Source of the DNA: Reichenbachiella carrageenanivorans
Lineage (GTDB): Bacteria > Bacteroidota > Bacteroidia > Cytophagales > Cyclobacteriaceae
Reading direction: 5' to 3'
DNA length: 64,000 bases
NCBI RefSeq assembly: GCF_025639805.1
Contig: NZ_CP106735.1
Location: 3,505,501-3,569,500 of the forward strand
The position numbers were made by a program, and so were the translations under genes. Position 1 is the stretch's first letter. Each line of letters begins with the position of its first letter. The notes beneath the pieces are model-generated. The model was not told where the DNA came from. It worked only from the letters and a program-made list of their open reading frames with translations, and did no database searches. Below are positions 1 to 7,716 of the stretch, piece after piece.

Positions 1-763
1 TAAACATGCGTTGGCCAGGTTTGATCCAGGGTACATGGGCGTAGCTGTAGAAGGCGATGCGGTCGGGTTGGAGTGTGGCTACTTTTGTACAAGTATCTGA
101 TATACTTGTGAGCGTCTGCAAGGGTAGACCATAGATCAAATCGAAGTTGATAGAAGTATAACCAATGGCTCTGGCAGAGTCGACCACTTTTTGTACTTGC
201 TCATAAGTTTGCACTCGATTAATAATTTGTTGTACCTGAGAGTCAAAATCCTGAATACCAAAACTTACTCGACGAAAACCTAAGTTATAAAGGGTTTTTA
301 GGTGTGTGTCGGTGGTATTGTTTGGGTGAGCTTCAAAACTAAATTCGGCAGCTGCTTTCATCACACATGTCTGGGTGATTCCTTCGATCAGGTAGGTTAG
401 GTTTTGCGGACTAAAGAAAGTAGGAGTGCCTCCGCCTAAGTGTATTTCAGCAATTTCAGGTACGTCTTCTAGCAGGTCGAGATATAGTTTCCATTCTTTG
501 AGTACAGTGTCGATATAAGGTTTTTCTACGGCATGGTTGATTGTGATTCTTGTGGTGCACCCACAGTAGGTACATAAGCTTTCGCAAAATGGCAAGTGAA
601 TGTATAAGCTGATCCCATTGGATTTGTTGGTCAGACGGAAAGTGTCTTTGATTTTACTTTTCCAGCCTTCAAGGTCTATTTTCTTTTGCCAAAAGGGGAC
701 ACTAGGGTAGCTGGTATATCTGGGGCCAGGTACGTTATATTTGCGTGTGAGTGTAGTTGCCAT
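1..763 (-). CDS. hemN: Oxygen-independent coproporphyrinogen III oxidase HemN (3' part outside window)
   Basis: Radical-SAM enzyme of haem synthesis that converts coproporphyrinogen III to protoporphyrinogen IX without oxygen, in the cytoplasm. I translated the frame from ATG at 763-761 to the left edge (254 codons, no stop). It shows the start typical of the family (KYNVPGPRYTSYPS), the iron-sulfur cluster motif C60-x3-C64-x2-C67 followed by C69, the GGGTP motif, and YAHVPWIKPGQ near the edge. The C-terminal part is missing because of the window border. It follows ccoS on the same strand after about 80 bp, and that gap carries a TGAT-N4-ATCA palindrome. Co-location with cytochrome cbb3 oxidase assembly genes is common, since both serve low-oxygen respiration. 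Confidence 0.93.
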   Translation of the reverse strand, partial: MATTLTRKYNVPGPRYTSYPSVPFWQKKIDLEGWKSKIKDTFRLTNKSNGISLYIHLPFCESLCTYCGCTTRITINHAVEKPYIDTVLKEWKLYLDLLEDVPEIAEIHLGGGTPTFFSPQNLTYLIEGITQTCVMKAAAEFSFEAHPNNTTDTHLKTLYNLGFRRVSFGIQDFDSQVQQIINRVQTYEQVQKVVDSARAIGYTSINFDLIYGLPLQTLTSISDTCTKVATLQPDRIAFYSYAHVPWIKPGQRMF

Positions 764-833
764 ACGATTCGCTTTTGTAGCAAATCAACTAGAATATAGT
801 TAAGCCACTAAAGCCATAGGTCAGCTCATTTCA

Positions 834-845
834 TGATTTTGATCA
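834..845. promoter_or_regulatory. FNR/FixK-type palindrome upstream of hemN
   Basis: TGATTTTGATCA is a perfect TGAT-N4-ATCA inverted repeat, the core of the FNR/FixK/ANR-type operator. Its centre is about 76 nt upstream of the hemN start codon, and it overlaps the last codons of ccoS. The nearby receiver-Crp regulator (4864-5922) has the Glu and Arg in its recognition helix that contact such half-sites in the CRP/FNR family. Binding is inferred. Confidence 0.5.
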
Positions 846-1007
846 TATATCTAAAGAGTCCTCTCTGGGTTTGTCATCATAGAGGATGCGTATCGACGGA
901 GAGTCTGTGTCTTCGTATTGATTCGATTTTACAGACCATATAAATAGCGCCAAAAAGATCAATGCGATCACCAAACTCACCACAATCAATATGATTAGAA
1001 TTTTCAT
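843..1007 (-). CDS. ccoS: Cytochrome cbb3 oxidase maturation protein CcoS
   Basis: A 54-residue protein, too short to stand out among open frames. It has one N-terminal transmembrane helix (about residues 3-25, ILIILIVVSLVIALIFLALF) followed by the CcoS-type tail D-SPSIRILYDDKP, close to the family's usual '...RILFDDD' ending. CcoS is needed for cofactor insertion into cbb3-type cytochrome oxidase at the inner membrane. The start codon overlaps the ccoI stop codon in an ATGA arrangement (1007-1004), so the two are translationally coupled. The oxidase structural genes (ccoNOP) are not in the window. Confidence 0.88.
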   Translation of the reverse strand: MKILIILIVVSLVIALIFLALFIWSVKSNQYEDTDSPSIRILYDDKPREDSLDI

Positions 1008-3397
1008 GCTTTTAGTTTTAGTCTACTACTCAAATATTTTACACCAAGTGTAGATAATAACACAACCGAAATGCTACTTACAGGCATCAGTATGGCGGCG
1101 ATCACTGGTGTGATGTAGCCAGCCACAGCCAAAGATAACCCAACGATATTGTAACCAAACGAAACCATGAAGCCTGCGAGGATTATCTTTTTGGATTGAT
1201 GAACGAGCTTGAGAAACTGAGGCAATTTTGTCAGTTGATTGCCCATGATGATGACATCACTGGCAGGGGTGAAGCTGGACATGTTTTCTGCTACTGAGAT
1301 GCCTACATAGCTGGCTTTTAAAGCGCCTGCGTCGTTGAGCCCGTCGCCGATCATGATGGTTTTCTCCTGATATTCGAAGGCTTGTATGGCTTGTAGTTTG
1401 TCTTCCGGACTTTGATTGAACGCAAGTGGTGTATGCCTAGGAAATAATGCGGTTAGGTTCTGCTTTTCGGTCTCGTTGTCCCCTGATAGTACGGCAAAAC
1501 TAAAGCGCGTAGCGAGTTGGTCGATCATGGCTTTGAGCCCTGTTCGGTATTTGCTTTGTATGAGGTAATAGCCCAGTACTTCTTCGTTGATAGCTATGGC
1601 GATGACTGCACCGTCGGAGGCGGGAGTGGTGGTGCCTACGAAACTGGCAGATCCCATTTTGACCGATTGATTATTTATAATACCGGATAGGCCTTTGCTT
1701 TTTTCTTCTTGGTAGCCAGAGACTGTTTGTACAGGTTCGCCCCGATGCAAGTGGGCGTGTAGCTGCATGCTAAGTGGGTGCACAGATTGGCTTGCTAGAG
1801 CCATGATAGCCGCTCTTTCAGCTGGTGCTAAAGTTCGACCATGCCATTCGATATTTTGATTGTCGCCAGTGGTGATGGTTCCTGTTTTGTCGAATACGAT
1901 TTTTCTGATTTCCCAAAGCTTTTCTATAACTGCCGTACCTTTCAGGTACATTTTGCACTGACCCAAAGTATTCATAGTGGCACTGAGCGTGAAGGGTGCC
2001 GCTAGCGCGAGTGCACATGGACAGGCCACAATCAAAACTGAAGAAACAACAAACAGTACTTTGGAGCTATCCGCGAACGACCAATAGATACCTGCAACCA
2101 AAGCAATGCACAATACGATAGGTGTAAAGTATCTACTGACCTGATCGATCAACGAAGGAGTATCTCCTGATTTTGCTTCGTCGAATGAGGAGTGGTTCCA
2201 GAGCTGGGTAAGGTAGCTTTGAGAGACGGGTTTGATCACTGTCATTTGAGCAGAAGCCCCCTTTATTTTGCCGCCCGCATAGAGTTTAGCCCCTTCAGTC
2301 ACGAGGTTCGGAGCTGATTCTCCTGATACAAAACTGTAATCTATCAAGGCCTCTGTGCTCATCAGTACGGCATCGCAGGGGATGATCTCTTCATTTCTGA
2401 TTTCGATCAGATCATTTATTTCTAGCTGAGTCACAAGCGTACTTTTTTTATTGTCGCCAATGATTTTTTGTACAGCTAGTGGAAAGTAGGATTTGAAATT
2501 CCTGTCAAAGGCAAGTCCCTCATAGGTCTTGTTTTGCACCCATCGTCCGATGAGCAAAAAGAACACCAAGGCGGATAATGAGTCTAAATATCCAGATCCA
2601 GTTTCGGTGATTATTTCAAATAGACTTCTGCCAAAAAGAGCCAGGATGCCAATGGCGATGGGCAGGTCTATATTGAGGAGCCGCTTGCGCAGGCCGCTGA
2701 TCGCTGAGGTGAAAAATTCGCTTGAGCAATAAAGCAGAACTGGAAGCGAGAGCCCAAGACTGATGTATGTGAAGTAGGCAATAAACTCAGAGTCTAGTTC
2801 GATACCTAGATAATCTGGAAATGCCAGTAGCATAATATTGCCAAAGCAAAAGCCTGCAATGCCGATTTTGAGATCGCGTGTCTTGTGGTTGGTGGTGGGA
2901 GCCTGTGTTTTGCGGTCGAGCGAAATTTCAGGTTCATAGCTGAGCTGGTAGAGTAGGTCGGCTATTTTGCGTAGACTAGTTTTGGCAGGGTTATAATCTA
3001 TCGCTAGTCGTTTTTTGGAGAAGTCGATCTTGGTATGCAAAATGCCGTCGTCAAACTTTCGTATGTTTTCTAATAGCCAAATGCAACTGCTGCAATGGAT
3101 CGAGGGGATGCTAAAAGTGATTTTTGCCAACTCGGCTGATTTGAAATCCAGCAAATGCTGCACGATCTCCTCGTCGTCCAGAAAGATGTATTTATCCTTA
3201 AAAAAATGGCTGAGCTGATTGCCAGGATTATTTTCAAAACTATAATAATCGCAAAGGTCTTTTTCCGCCAAAAGTTCAAATACGGTCTGACAGCCAAAGC
3301 AGCAAAAGGTGCGTTCATCGTGCCACAGCGGTTGGCCTTTGCAGTCTTCTCCGCAGTGGTAGCAGGTGGTTTTGTCTGGTGCTGTGGTCTGGTTCAA
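1004..3397 (-). CDS. ccoI: Copper-translocating P-type ATPase for cbb3 oxidase assembly (CcoI/FixI)
   Basis: A 797-residue heavy-metal P1B ATPase that moves copper across the inner membrane for cbb3 oxidase assembly. The N-terminus carries a cysteine-rich metal-binding region (C12, C15, C19, then FCCFGC at 31-36), typical of the CcoI/FixI subgroup. An HMA domain with HCSSC at 101-105 follows. Then come eight predicted membrane segments with the CPC ion-binding motif at 459-461, the phosphorylated Asp503 in DKTGT, the SVHPLS motif of the nucleotide domain, and GDGLNDAGALK. It is first in a ccoI-ccoS-hemN run and divergent from the kinase at 3576. The ccoS neighbour separates it from general CopA pumps. 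Confidence 0.93.
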   Translation of the reverse strand: MNQTTAPDKTTCYHCGEDCKGQPLWHDERTFCCFGCQTVFELLAEKDLCDYYSFENNPGNQLSHFFKDKYIFLDDEEIVQHLLDFKSAELAKITFSIPSIHCSSCIWLLENIRKFDDGILHTKIDFSKKRLAIDYNPAKTSLRKIADLLYQLSYEPEISLDRKTQAPTTNHKTRDLKIGIAGFCFGNIMLLAFPDYLGIELDSEFIAYFTYISLGLSLPVLLYCSSEFFTSAISGLRKRLLNIDLPIAIGILALFGRSLFEIITETGSGYLDSLSALVFFLLIGRWVQNKTYEGLAFDRNFKSYFPLAVQKIIGDNKKSTLVTQLEINDLIEIRNEEIIPCDAVLMSTEALIDYSFVSGESAPNLVTEGAKLYAGGKIKGASAQMTVIKPVSQSYLTQLWNHSSFDEAKSGDTPSLIDQVSRYFTPIVLCIALVAGIYWSFADSSKVLFVVSSVLIVACPCALALAAPFTLSATMNTLGQCKMYLKGTAVIEKLWEIRKIVFDKTGTITTGDNQNIEWHGRTLAPAERAAIMALASQSVHPLSMQLHAHLHRGEPVQTVSGYQEEKSKGLSGIINNQSVKMGSASFVGTTTPASDGAVIAIAINEEVLGYYLIQSKYRTGLKAMIDQLATRFSFAVLSGDNETEKQNLTALFPRHTPLAFNQSPEDKLQAIQAFEYQEKTIMIGDGLNDAGALKASYVGISVAENMSSFTPASDVIIMGNQLTKLPQFLKLVHQSKKIILAGFMVSFGYNIVGLSLAVAGYITPVIAAILMPVSSISVVLLSTLGVKYLSSRLKLKA

Positions 3398-3543
3398 GTT
3401 TCTAAATTTTGTCTAAAACTAGTAATTACCGGTGGAATAAAATGCACGATCTGTCAAGGATAGGTGCTTGTATTTCTATTAGTTGTCTGTTCAAAACTAA
3501 ATAGGGATTTTTCACCGAATGACAGCGATGATCACTTCATAAT

Positions 3544-3557
3544 ATGATCTAAATCAC
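3544..3557. promoter_or_regulatory. FNR/FixK-type palindrome between ccoI and the kinase gene
   Basis: The segment contains TGATCTAAATCA (3545-3556), a perfect TGAT-N4-ATCA repeat, 20 bp before the kinase ATG and about 150 bp before the divergent ccoI start. The position close to the kinase start would fit autorepression; the distance to ccoI would allow activation. Both roles are inferred from sequence only. Confidence 0.45.
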
Positions 3558-3575
3558 TTTATGGATAAATCATAA

Positions 3576-4871
3576 ATGCTAGATTTGATTTCAAATTTTA
3601 AAAAACGAATGCATCGTTCTCATTCCAACACGTTTCAGAGTATTTTTTATTCTTGTGTAGAAGGCATATTGCTTGTCAACCAGGGCAAAATCACATTGGC
3701 CAACCCACAATGTGAGGCGTTGTTTGGCTATGGGTCAGGCGAATTGCTGGGGATGAGTATCGAAGAGCTAATGCCAAAGGATGTACGAACCAAACATGTG
3801 GTGGATCGTCAGAATTATGATAAGCGCCCTGAACCAAGACAAATGGGGGTAGGGAGAGACCTAGTGGCGCTAAAAAAGGATGGAAGTACTTTTCCTGTGG
3901 AAGTAAGTCTCAACGTGGCGCAAGTAGATGATGAAGACGTAACGATTGCACACATTATCGATATATCCAAGAGAAAAGAAATAGAGCAAGAGCTCAAGCG
4001 TAGTGAGGAACAGCTGACGCACTATGCCGCCGAACTAGAGCAGCGGGTGAATGATCGGACTAAAAAGCTACATGCTGTAGTGGATGAATTGCAGCAAACT
4101 AATGCAGACCTAGAACTGCAAATCAAAGAAAGAATAAAAGCTGAAAATGAAGCAAGAATAGCACTAGGGAAAGAAAAGGAGTTGCATGAGTTGAAAACAC
4201 GTTTTGTGTCTATGGCTTCGCATGAGTTTCGTACGCCACTGAGTGCCATACTTTCTTCTGTATCACTCATTGGCAAATACAACACAGAGGAAAATAAAGA
4301 CAAAAAACTCAAGCATATCAACCGAATCAAATCGAGTGTGGGAGAGCTAACGAGTATACTCAATGATTTTCTATCAATGGATCGCTTGGATGCGGGTAAG
4401 CTGTCGGTGTGGCATCGGGAGATTAAGCTTTGTGATTTTCTTCATGAGATCGTAGATGAGATGCGTGAGCTGATGAAGCGTGGACAACAATTAGACCTGA
4501 AGTGTGAACATCCCGATTCAATATTTGTGACAGATCCTCAGATACTTAAGCAAGTGTTAGTCAATTTACTGTCCAATGCCATCAAGTACTCTCCAGAAAA
4601 ATCTGTGATTCGCATGCAGGTAAGGCTTATCAATGATGAATTAGAGATTCAGGTCGCTGATCAGGGGATTGGCATTCCTCAGGTAGATCAAAAGTACCTG
4701 TTCGACAAATTTTTCAGGGCGCACAATGCCGCGCATATACAAGGTACGGGGCTAGGACTCAATATTGTTCATAAATATCTAGAACTGATCGAAGGGGAGA
4801 TAGCTTTTGAAAGTGAAGAAGGCAAGGGGTCGACCTTTAATCTAAAAATTAAATCAGGCGAAAATGAATAA
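3576..4871 (+). CDS. PAS-domain sensor histidine kinase (FixL-like)
   Basis: A 431-residue kinase without an obvious membrane segment. Domains: PAS (about 18-135), coiled coil (about 135-200), HisKA with phospho-acceptor His216 in SMASHEFRTPL, and HATPase with N334 (LLSNAIKYSP), the DQGIGIP box at 362-368 and GTGLGLNIV. In the PAS domain, His74 and Arg94 are spaced exactly like haem ligand His200 and oxygen-contact Arg220 of Bradyrhizobium FixL. Many non-haem PAS domains also have His and Arg there, so haem binding is only a possibility. The gene overlaps the next one by 8 bp. Together they form a two-component pair beside ccoIS-hemN, suggesting oxygen or redox sensing. Confidence 0.85.
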   Translation: MLDLISNFKKRMHRSHSNTFQSIFYSCVEGILLVNQGKITLANPQCEALFGYGSGELLGMSIEELMPKDVRTKHVVDRQNYDKRPEPRQMGVGRDLVALKKDGSTFPVEVSLNVAQVDDEDVTIAHIIDISKRKEIEQELKRSEEQLTHYAAELEQRVNDRTKKLHAVVDELQQTNADLELQIKERIKAENEARIALGKEKELHELKTRFVSMASHEFRTPLSAILSSVSLIGKYNTEENKDKKLKHINRIKSSVGELTSILNDFLSMDRLDAGKLSVWHREIKLCDFLHEIVDEMRELMKRGQQLDLKCEHPDSIFVTDPQILKQVLVNLLSNAIKYSPEKSVIRMQVRLINDELEIQVADQGIGIPQVDQKYLFDKFFRAHNAAHIQGTGLGLNIVHKYLELIEGEIAFESEEGKGSTFNLKIKSGENE

Positions 4872-5922
4872 AATACTGCTGATCGAAGACAATGTGGAAG
4901 TGCGTGAAAATACCGCGGAAATCCTAGAGTTATCAGGCTACCAAGTTACCACCGCACCTAATGGAAAGGCGGGGCTGGAGCAGCTCAAAGAGCAAATGCC
5001 AGATTTGATTATTTGCGATATTATGATGCCCGAGCTAGACGGCTATGGTGTATTACATATTCTATCAAAAAATCCGTCTACCGCACATATACCATTTATT
5101 TTCTTGACAGCCAAGGTGGAAAAATCCGATATGCGCATGGGGATGAATCTGGGTGCGGATGATTATCTCACCAAGCCGTTTGACGACATAGAGCTGCTTG
5201 GCGCAGTAGAGGCACGGCTGAAACGTACACGCCAGATTCAGCACGACTATGATAGCAACATTTCGGGCTTAGATCACTTTTTTAATGATGCTCAGGAGAT
5301 CGAAAGCCTGAAAGCGCTGTCCAAGGAAAAGCGCATCAGACGACATAAAAAGAAGACAAATTTGTATCTGCAGGGGGACTTTCCTAACTATTTGATTTTC
5401 ATCAATAAAGGGAAGGTGAAGACCTATAAGACCAACAAGGATGGCAAGGAGCTTATCACGGGGTTGTACGGCCCAGGAGATTTTATCGGGTTCAACGACC
5501 TGATTACCCAATCCGACCATACCGATTCGGCCATGGCCATGGAAGAATGCGAAACCTATTTTATTCCTAAAGAAGACTTTCTACAGCTGATCTATAAGGA
5601 CAGATCGGTGGCTTCTCGGTTTATCAAGATCATTTCTGGCAACCTGAAAGATCAGGAGGAGAAGATGCTTCATATTGCCTACAACTCTGTGCGTCAGCGT
5701 GTGGCCGAAGCCCTGCTCACCGTGCAGCGCAATTTTGGAATGGCGTGCAAGCAGTTTCAGTTTTCGCGAGAGGACCTGTCCAATATCGTAGGCACTTCTC
5801 CTGAGTCTGTGATTCGTACGTTGTCGGATTTCAAAAAGGAGCAATTGATCGAAATCAAATCAAATCAAATCACCTTGAAAGACATCGACGAGCTATCGGC
5901 TATTATATCTCGTGGTTATTGA
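4864..5922 (+). CDS. Response regulator fused to a Crp/Fnr-type DNA-binding protein
   Basis: A 352-residue regulator. Residues 1-120 are a receiver domain with acidic E8-D9, phospho-acceptor Asp52 (CDIMMPELDG), T82 and K104. Residues about 150-260 form a cyclic-nucleotide-binding-like beta roll. Residues about 270-345 form a Crp-type winged helix with recognition helix GTSPESVIRTL. E314 and R318 sit where CRP and FNR contact TGA half-sites; the FNR Ser is replaced by Ile317. There is no FNR-type N-terminal cysteine cluster, so any oxygen signal would have to come from the partner kinase. It functionally combines FixJ (receiver) and FixK (Crp-type) in one chain and probably acts on the TGAT-N4-ATCA sites nearby. 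Confidence 0.88.
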   Translation: MNKILLIEDNVEVRENTAEILELSGYQVTTAPNGKAGLEQLKEQMPDLIICDIMMPELDGYGVLHILSKNPSTAHIPFIFLTAKVEKSDMRMGMNLGADDYLTKPFDDIELLGAVEARLKRTRQIQHDYDSNISGLDHFFNDAQEIESLKALSKEKRIRRHKKKTNLYLQGDFPNYLIFINKGKVKTYKTNKDGKELITGLYGPGDFIGFNDLITQSDHTDSAMAMEECETYFIPKEDFLQLIYKDRSVASRFIKIISGNLKDQEEKMLHIAYNSVRQRVAEALLTVQRNFGMACKQFQFSREDLSNIVGTSPESVIRTLSDFKKEQLIEIKSNQITLKDIDELSAIISRGY

Positions 5923-6040
5923 TCTGTTTGCTGTTCTGTGCATAATAGTTAAGAAAAATTAAGTGTATTTTTAAACGTATAAAAACGGATAAATCCCGGA
6001 TGTAAGGGATATATCAACCACTAGTGTGTTATATTCGGAT

Positions 6041-6050
6041 GTTATCTGTA
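6041..6050 (+). other. Left boundary of cassette array (R'-like core)
   Basis: GTTATCTGTA marks the first cassette start. It is the exact complement of TACAGATAAC at 6616-6625 in that cassette's own site. The left flank (TTCGGAT) shows no L-arm partner and no attI-like gene context. The first cassette therefore seems to be joined to chromosomal DNA at a G|TT position, either an insertion at a secondary site or a decayed array end. Confidence 0.6.
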
Positions 6051-6065
6051 ACTGACTGAACCCTC

Positions 6066-6614
6066 ATGCGCTTTCCATTATTTCTAACATCGGTCTTGCT
6101 TACAGCATCAAGTTGTTCAAAAATGCTTATACCAGTTGCTTCAACAATGTATGACGCTAGTCAAGAAGCCCTACTGGATAGTTGCGAACTGACTGCTCTA
6201 ACAACCGTTATGGGTTTTCATGCGATGCATGGCGAGTACCCATTTGCAGCCAAACAACTTGACACAACTATTGTTCTCCCAAATTTAGACACCCTAGACC
6301 TACCGCCATCGGAACTTGAAGAGTACAATCTGCAAATGGCCGACTCGCGCAGTTTTATAAACTCTTGGGAACAATGTAAGTCAACATTCGACTCTATTTA
6401 TTTCAACACTTATGGGGCAGATTCTACAGACATCTTCTGGGAACGACAGAACATTTCTGCCAGTGGACACAAAAAATGGGTGAAGGAACATTGGCGACTG
6501 GAACCCTCAGCGAACGACTCAATTAACCTTCAATTTATTGGTCTAGAAATGAAGGTAGATTCATTGGACTCGAATGGTAATTTCAGAACGTACAAAAGCA
6601 ATATCGGCAAATAA
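6066..6614 (+). CDS. Hypothetical lipoprotein (cassette 1 cargo)
   Basis: A 182-residue protein that I do not recognise. The N-terminus MRFPLFLTSVLLTASSC looks like a lipoprotein signal with the lipidated cysteine at residue 17, so it is probably exported and membrane-anchored. The remainder is rich in Asp, Ser and aromatic residues (for example FINSWEQCKSTFDSIYFNTYG), with no known motif. The gene starts 25 bp after the cassette boundary at 6041 and stops a few bases before its attC-like site. That tight packing is typical of integron cassettes. No promoter box is evident, so expression may depend on upstream read-through. Confidence 0.65.
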   Translation: MRFPLFLTSVLLTASSCSKMLIPVASTMYDASQEALLDSCELTALTTVMGFHAMHGEYPFAAKQLDTTIVLPNLDTLDLPPSELEEYNLQMADSRSFINSWEQCKSTFDSIYFNTYGADSTDIFWERQNISASGHKKWVKEHWRLEPSANDSINLQFIGLEMKVDSLDSNGNFRTYKSNIGK

Positions 6615-6615
6615 A

Positions 6616-6853
6616 TACAGATAACATGGCGTCATAGTGCATGTGCGAACTGAGCATTTAGCCATCTTCGGCGGAACGAACCCGTGCATCTGCCGCGGGA
6701 AAAACTTCTCTGCTTATAGTGAGACCAGTTCGCCGCACCGGAAGATCAGCGGAACGCAGCTCTCACCGAATCACTAGTAGGTTCGGCAGATTTTCACTAC
6801 TTTGGCTGTATTATCAAACGACACGCACACGCACCATACGCAGGCGTTACCAC
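6616..6853 (+). other. attC-like recombination site 1
   Basis: The site runs from TACAGATAAC (6616-6625) to GTTACCAC (6846-6853). After TAAC and a 3-nt spacer, the left arm GCGTCATAGTGC pairs with the right arm near 6830-6842. There is one extrahelical C on the left side, and two A-C mismatches that become T-G wobbles on the bottom strand. The long middle (about 180 bp) is the variable terminal structure. At 238 bp it is longer than most proteobacterial attC sites. Confidence 0.72.
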
Positions 6854-6873
6854 CCATGCGATAATTACTAAGT

Positions 6874-7491
6874 ATGCAATTCAAATTAACTGAGGAAATT
6901 CTAAAACTTAGTGAATCCAAAATTTGGAATCAGGCTAAAAACGAATGGACTTTTGAATATGCATACTCTAGTGAAGAGCTTCAATCCTGCCTTTGCGGAC
7001 ATTATCCAATAAAAAACATCTGTGTTCTTAATAATTCCGAGAATAACAACACAACAGAAGTTGGTAACTGTTGCGTAAACAAATTTCTAGGTATTGAAGA
7101 CGGGAATAAGATTTTCACTTCTATAAAGAGGCTAAAGGAAGATTTGACCAAATCAATGAGCTCAGAAGTATTGGAATTTTTGTTTAGCAAAAAAGTAGTT
7201 TCTGAATTTGAGTACAAGTTTTATTCTGACACAATTCGGAAAAGAAAACTCTCAACTAAGCAAGAAACTATAAGGGAAAGGATAAATCAGAAGCTGCTAG
7301 ACTTTACGAGTGGCGAAGCGAACACACAATTCTCCAGAATTAATCTTGTCTTGAAATGGGCAGATCAGAATACTTGGTTTGATACAACTTTTGTGAAATC
7401 ACTAAATGAGAGCTGTAAACGAAAAGGGAAATTAACTGACGCTCAAAAAGGATCTCTAGAAAAAATAATCTTTAAATGTAAAATTGAATAA
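6874..7491 (+). CDS. Hypothetical protein with cysteine-rich putative zinc site (cassette 2 cargo)
   Basis: A 205-residue, probably cytoplasmic protein (no signal peptide). Near residues 39-75 it shows CLCGHYPIKNICVL followed by VGNCCVNKFLG, a spacing that suggests a small zinc-binding module. The C-terminal half is helical and lysine-rich. I recall similar 'C-x-CG-x-PI...VGN-x-CV' modules in phage and mobile-element proteins, but I cannot name the family or function. It starts 28 bp into the cassette, and its TAA at 7489-7491 lies immediately before the next site. Its A+T-rich composition fits acquired DNA. Confidence 0.65.
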   Translation: MQFKLTEEILKLSESKIWNQAKNEWTFEYAYSSEELQSCLCGHYPIKNICVLNNSENNNTTEVGNCCVNKFLGIEDGNKIFTSIKRLKEDLTKSMSSEVLEFLFSKKVVSEFEYKFYSDTIRKRKLSTKQETIRERINQKLLDFTSGEANTQFSRINLVLKWADQNTWFDTTFVKSLNESCKRKGKLTDAQKGSLEKIIFKCKIE

Positions 7492-7494
7492 CGT

Positions 7495-7703
7495 GTGGTA
7501 ACATTCTGTATCAAATCATGGCGGTTCAGCTGTGAAAGAAAGCTCTCAGCGTTCTGGAAACCCCGCCATATCTCAGATTAGCTCTATGGAATTAATAAAA
7601 GGGATAGACTGCGCGTCCCGGCCCAAATCAGAGATTTGGCTATCTTGTAGCCGAAACTTAAACTAAATCACACGCCACGATTGATACAGTGGCGTTATGT
7701 CTA
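7495..7703 (+). other. attC-like recombination site 2
   Basis: Boundaries are GTGGTAAC (7495-7502) and GTTATGTCTA (7694-7703). Left arm 7506-7523 pairs with right arm 7673-7689. The pairing is complete except for one extra A on the left side and one A-C mismatch, which is a T-G wobble on the bottom strand. Spacers between R and L boxes are unequal (ATT against TGGC), as in attC sites. This is the clearest example in the array. Confidence 0.78.
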
Positions 7704-7716
7704 ACTAGAATTTTAA

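Noticed and set aside
1004..3397. General copper-export ATPase (CopA) call
   Set aside because: The cysteine-rich N-terminal part and the overlapping ccoS gene place it in the cbb3 assembly group instead.
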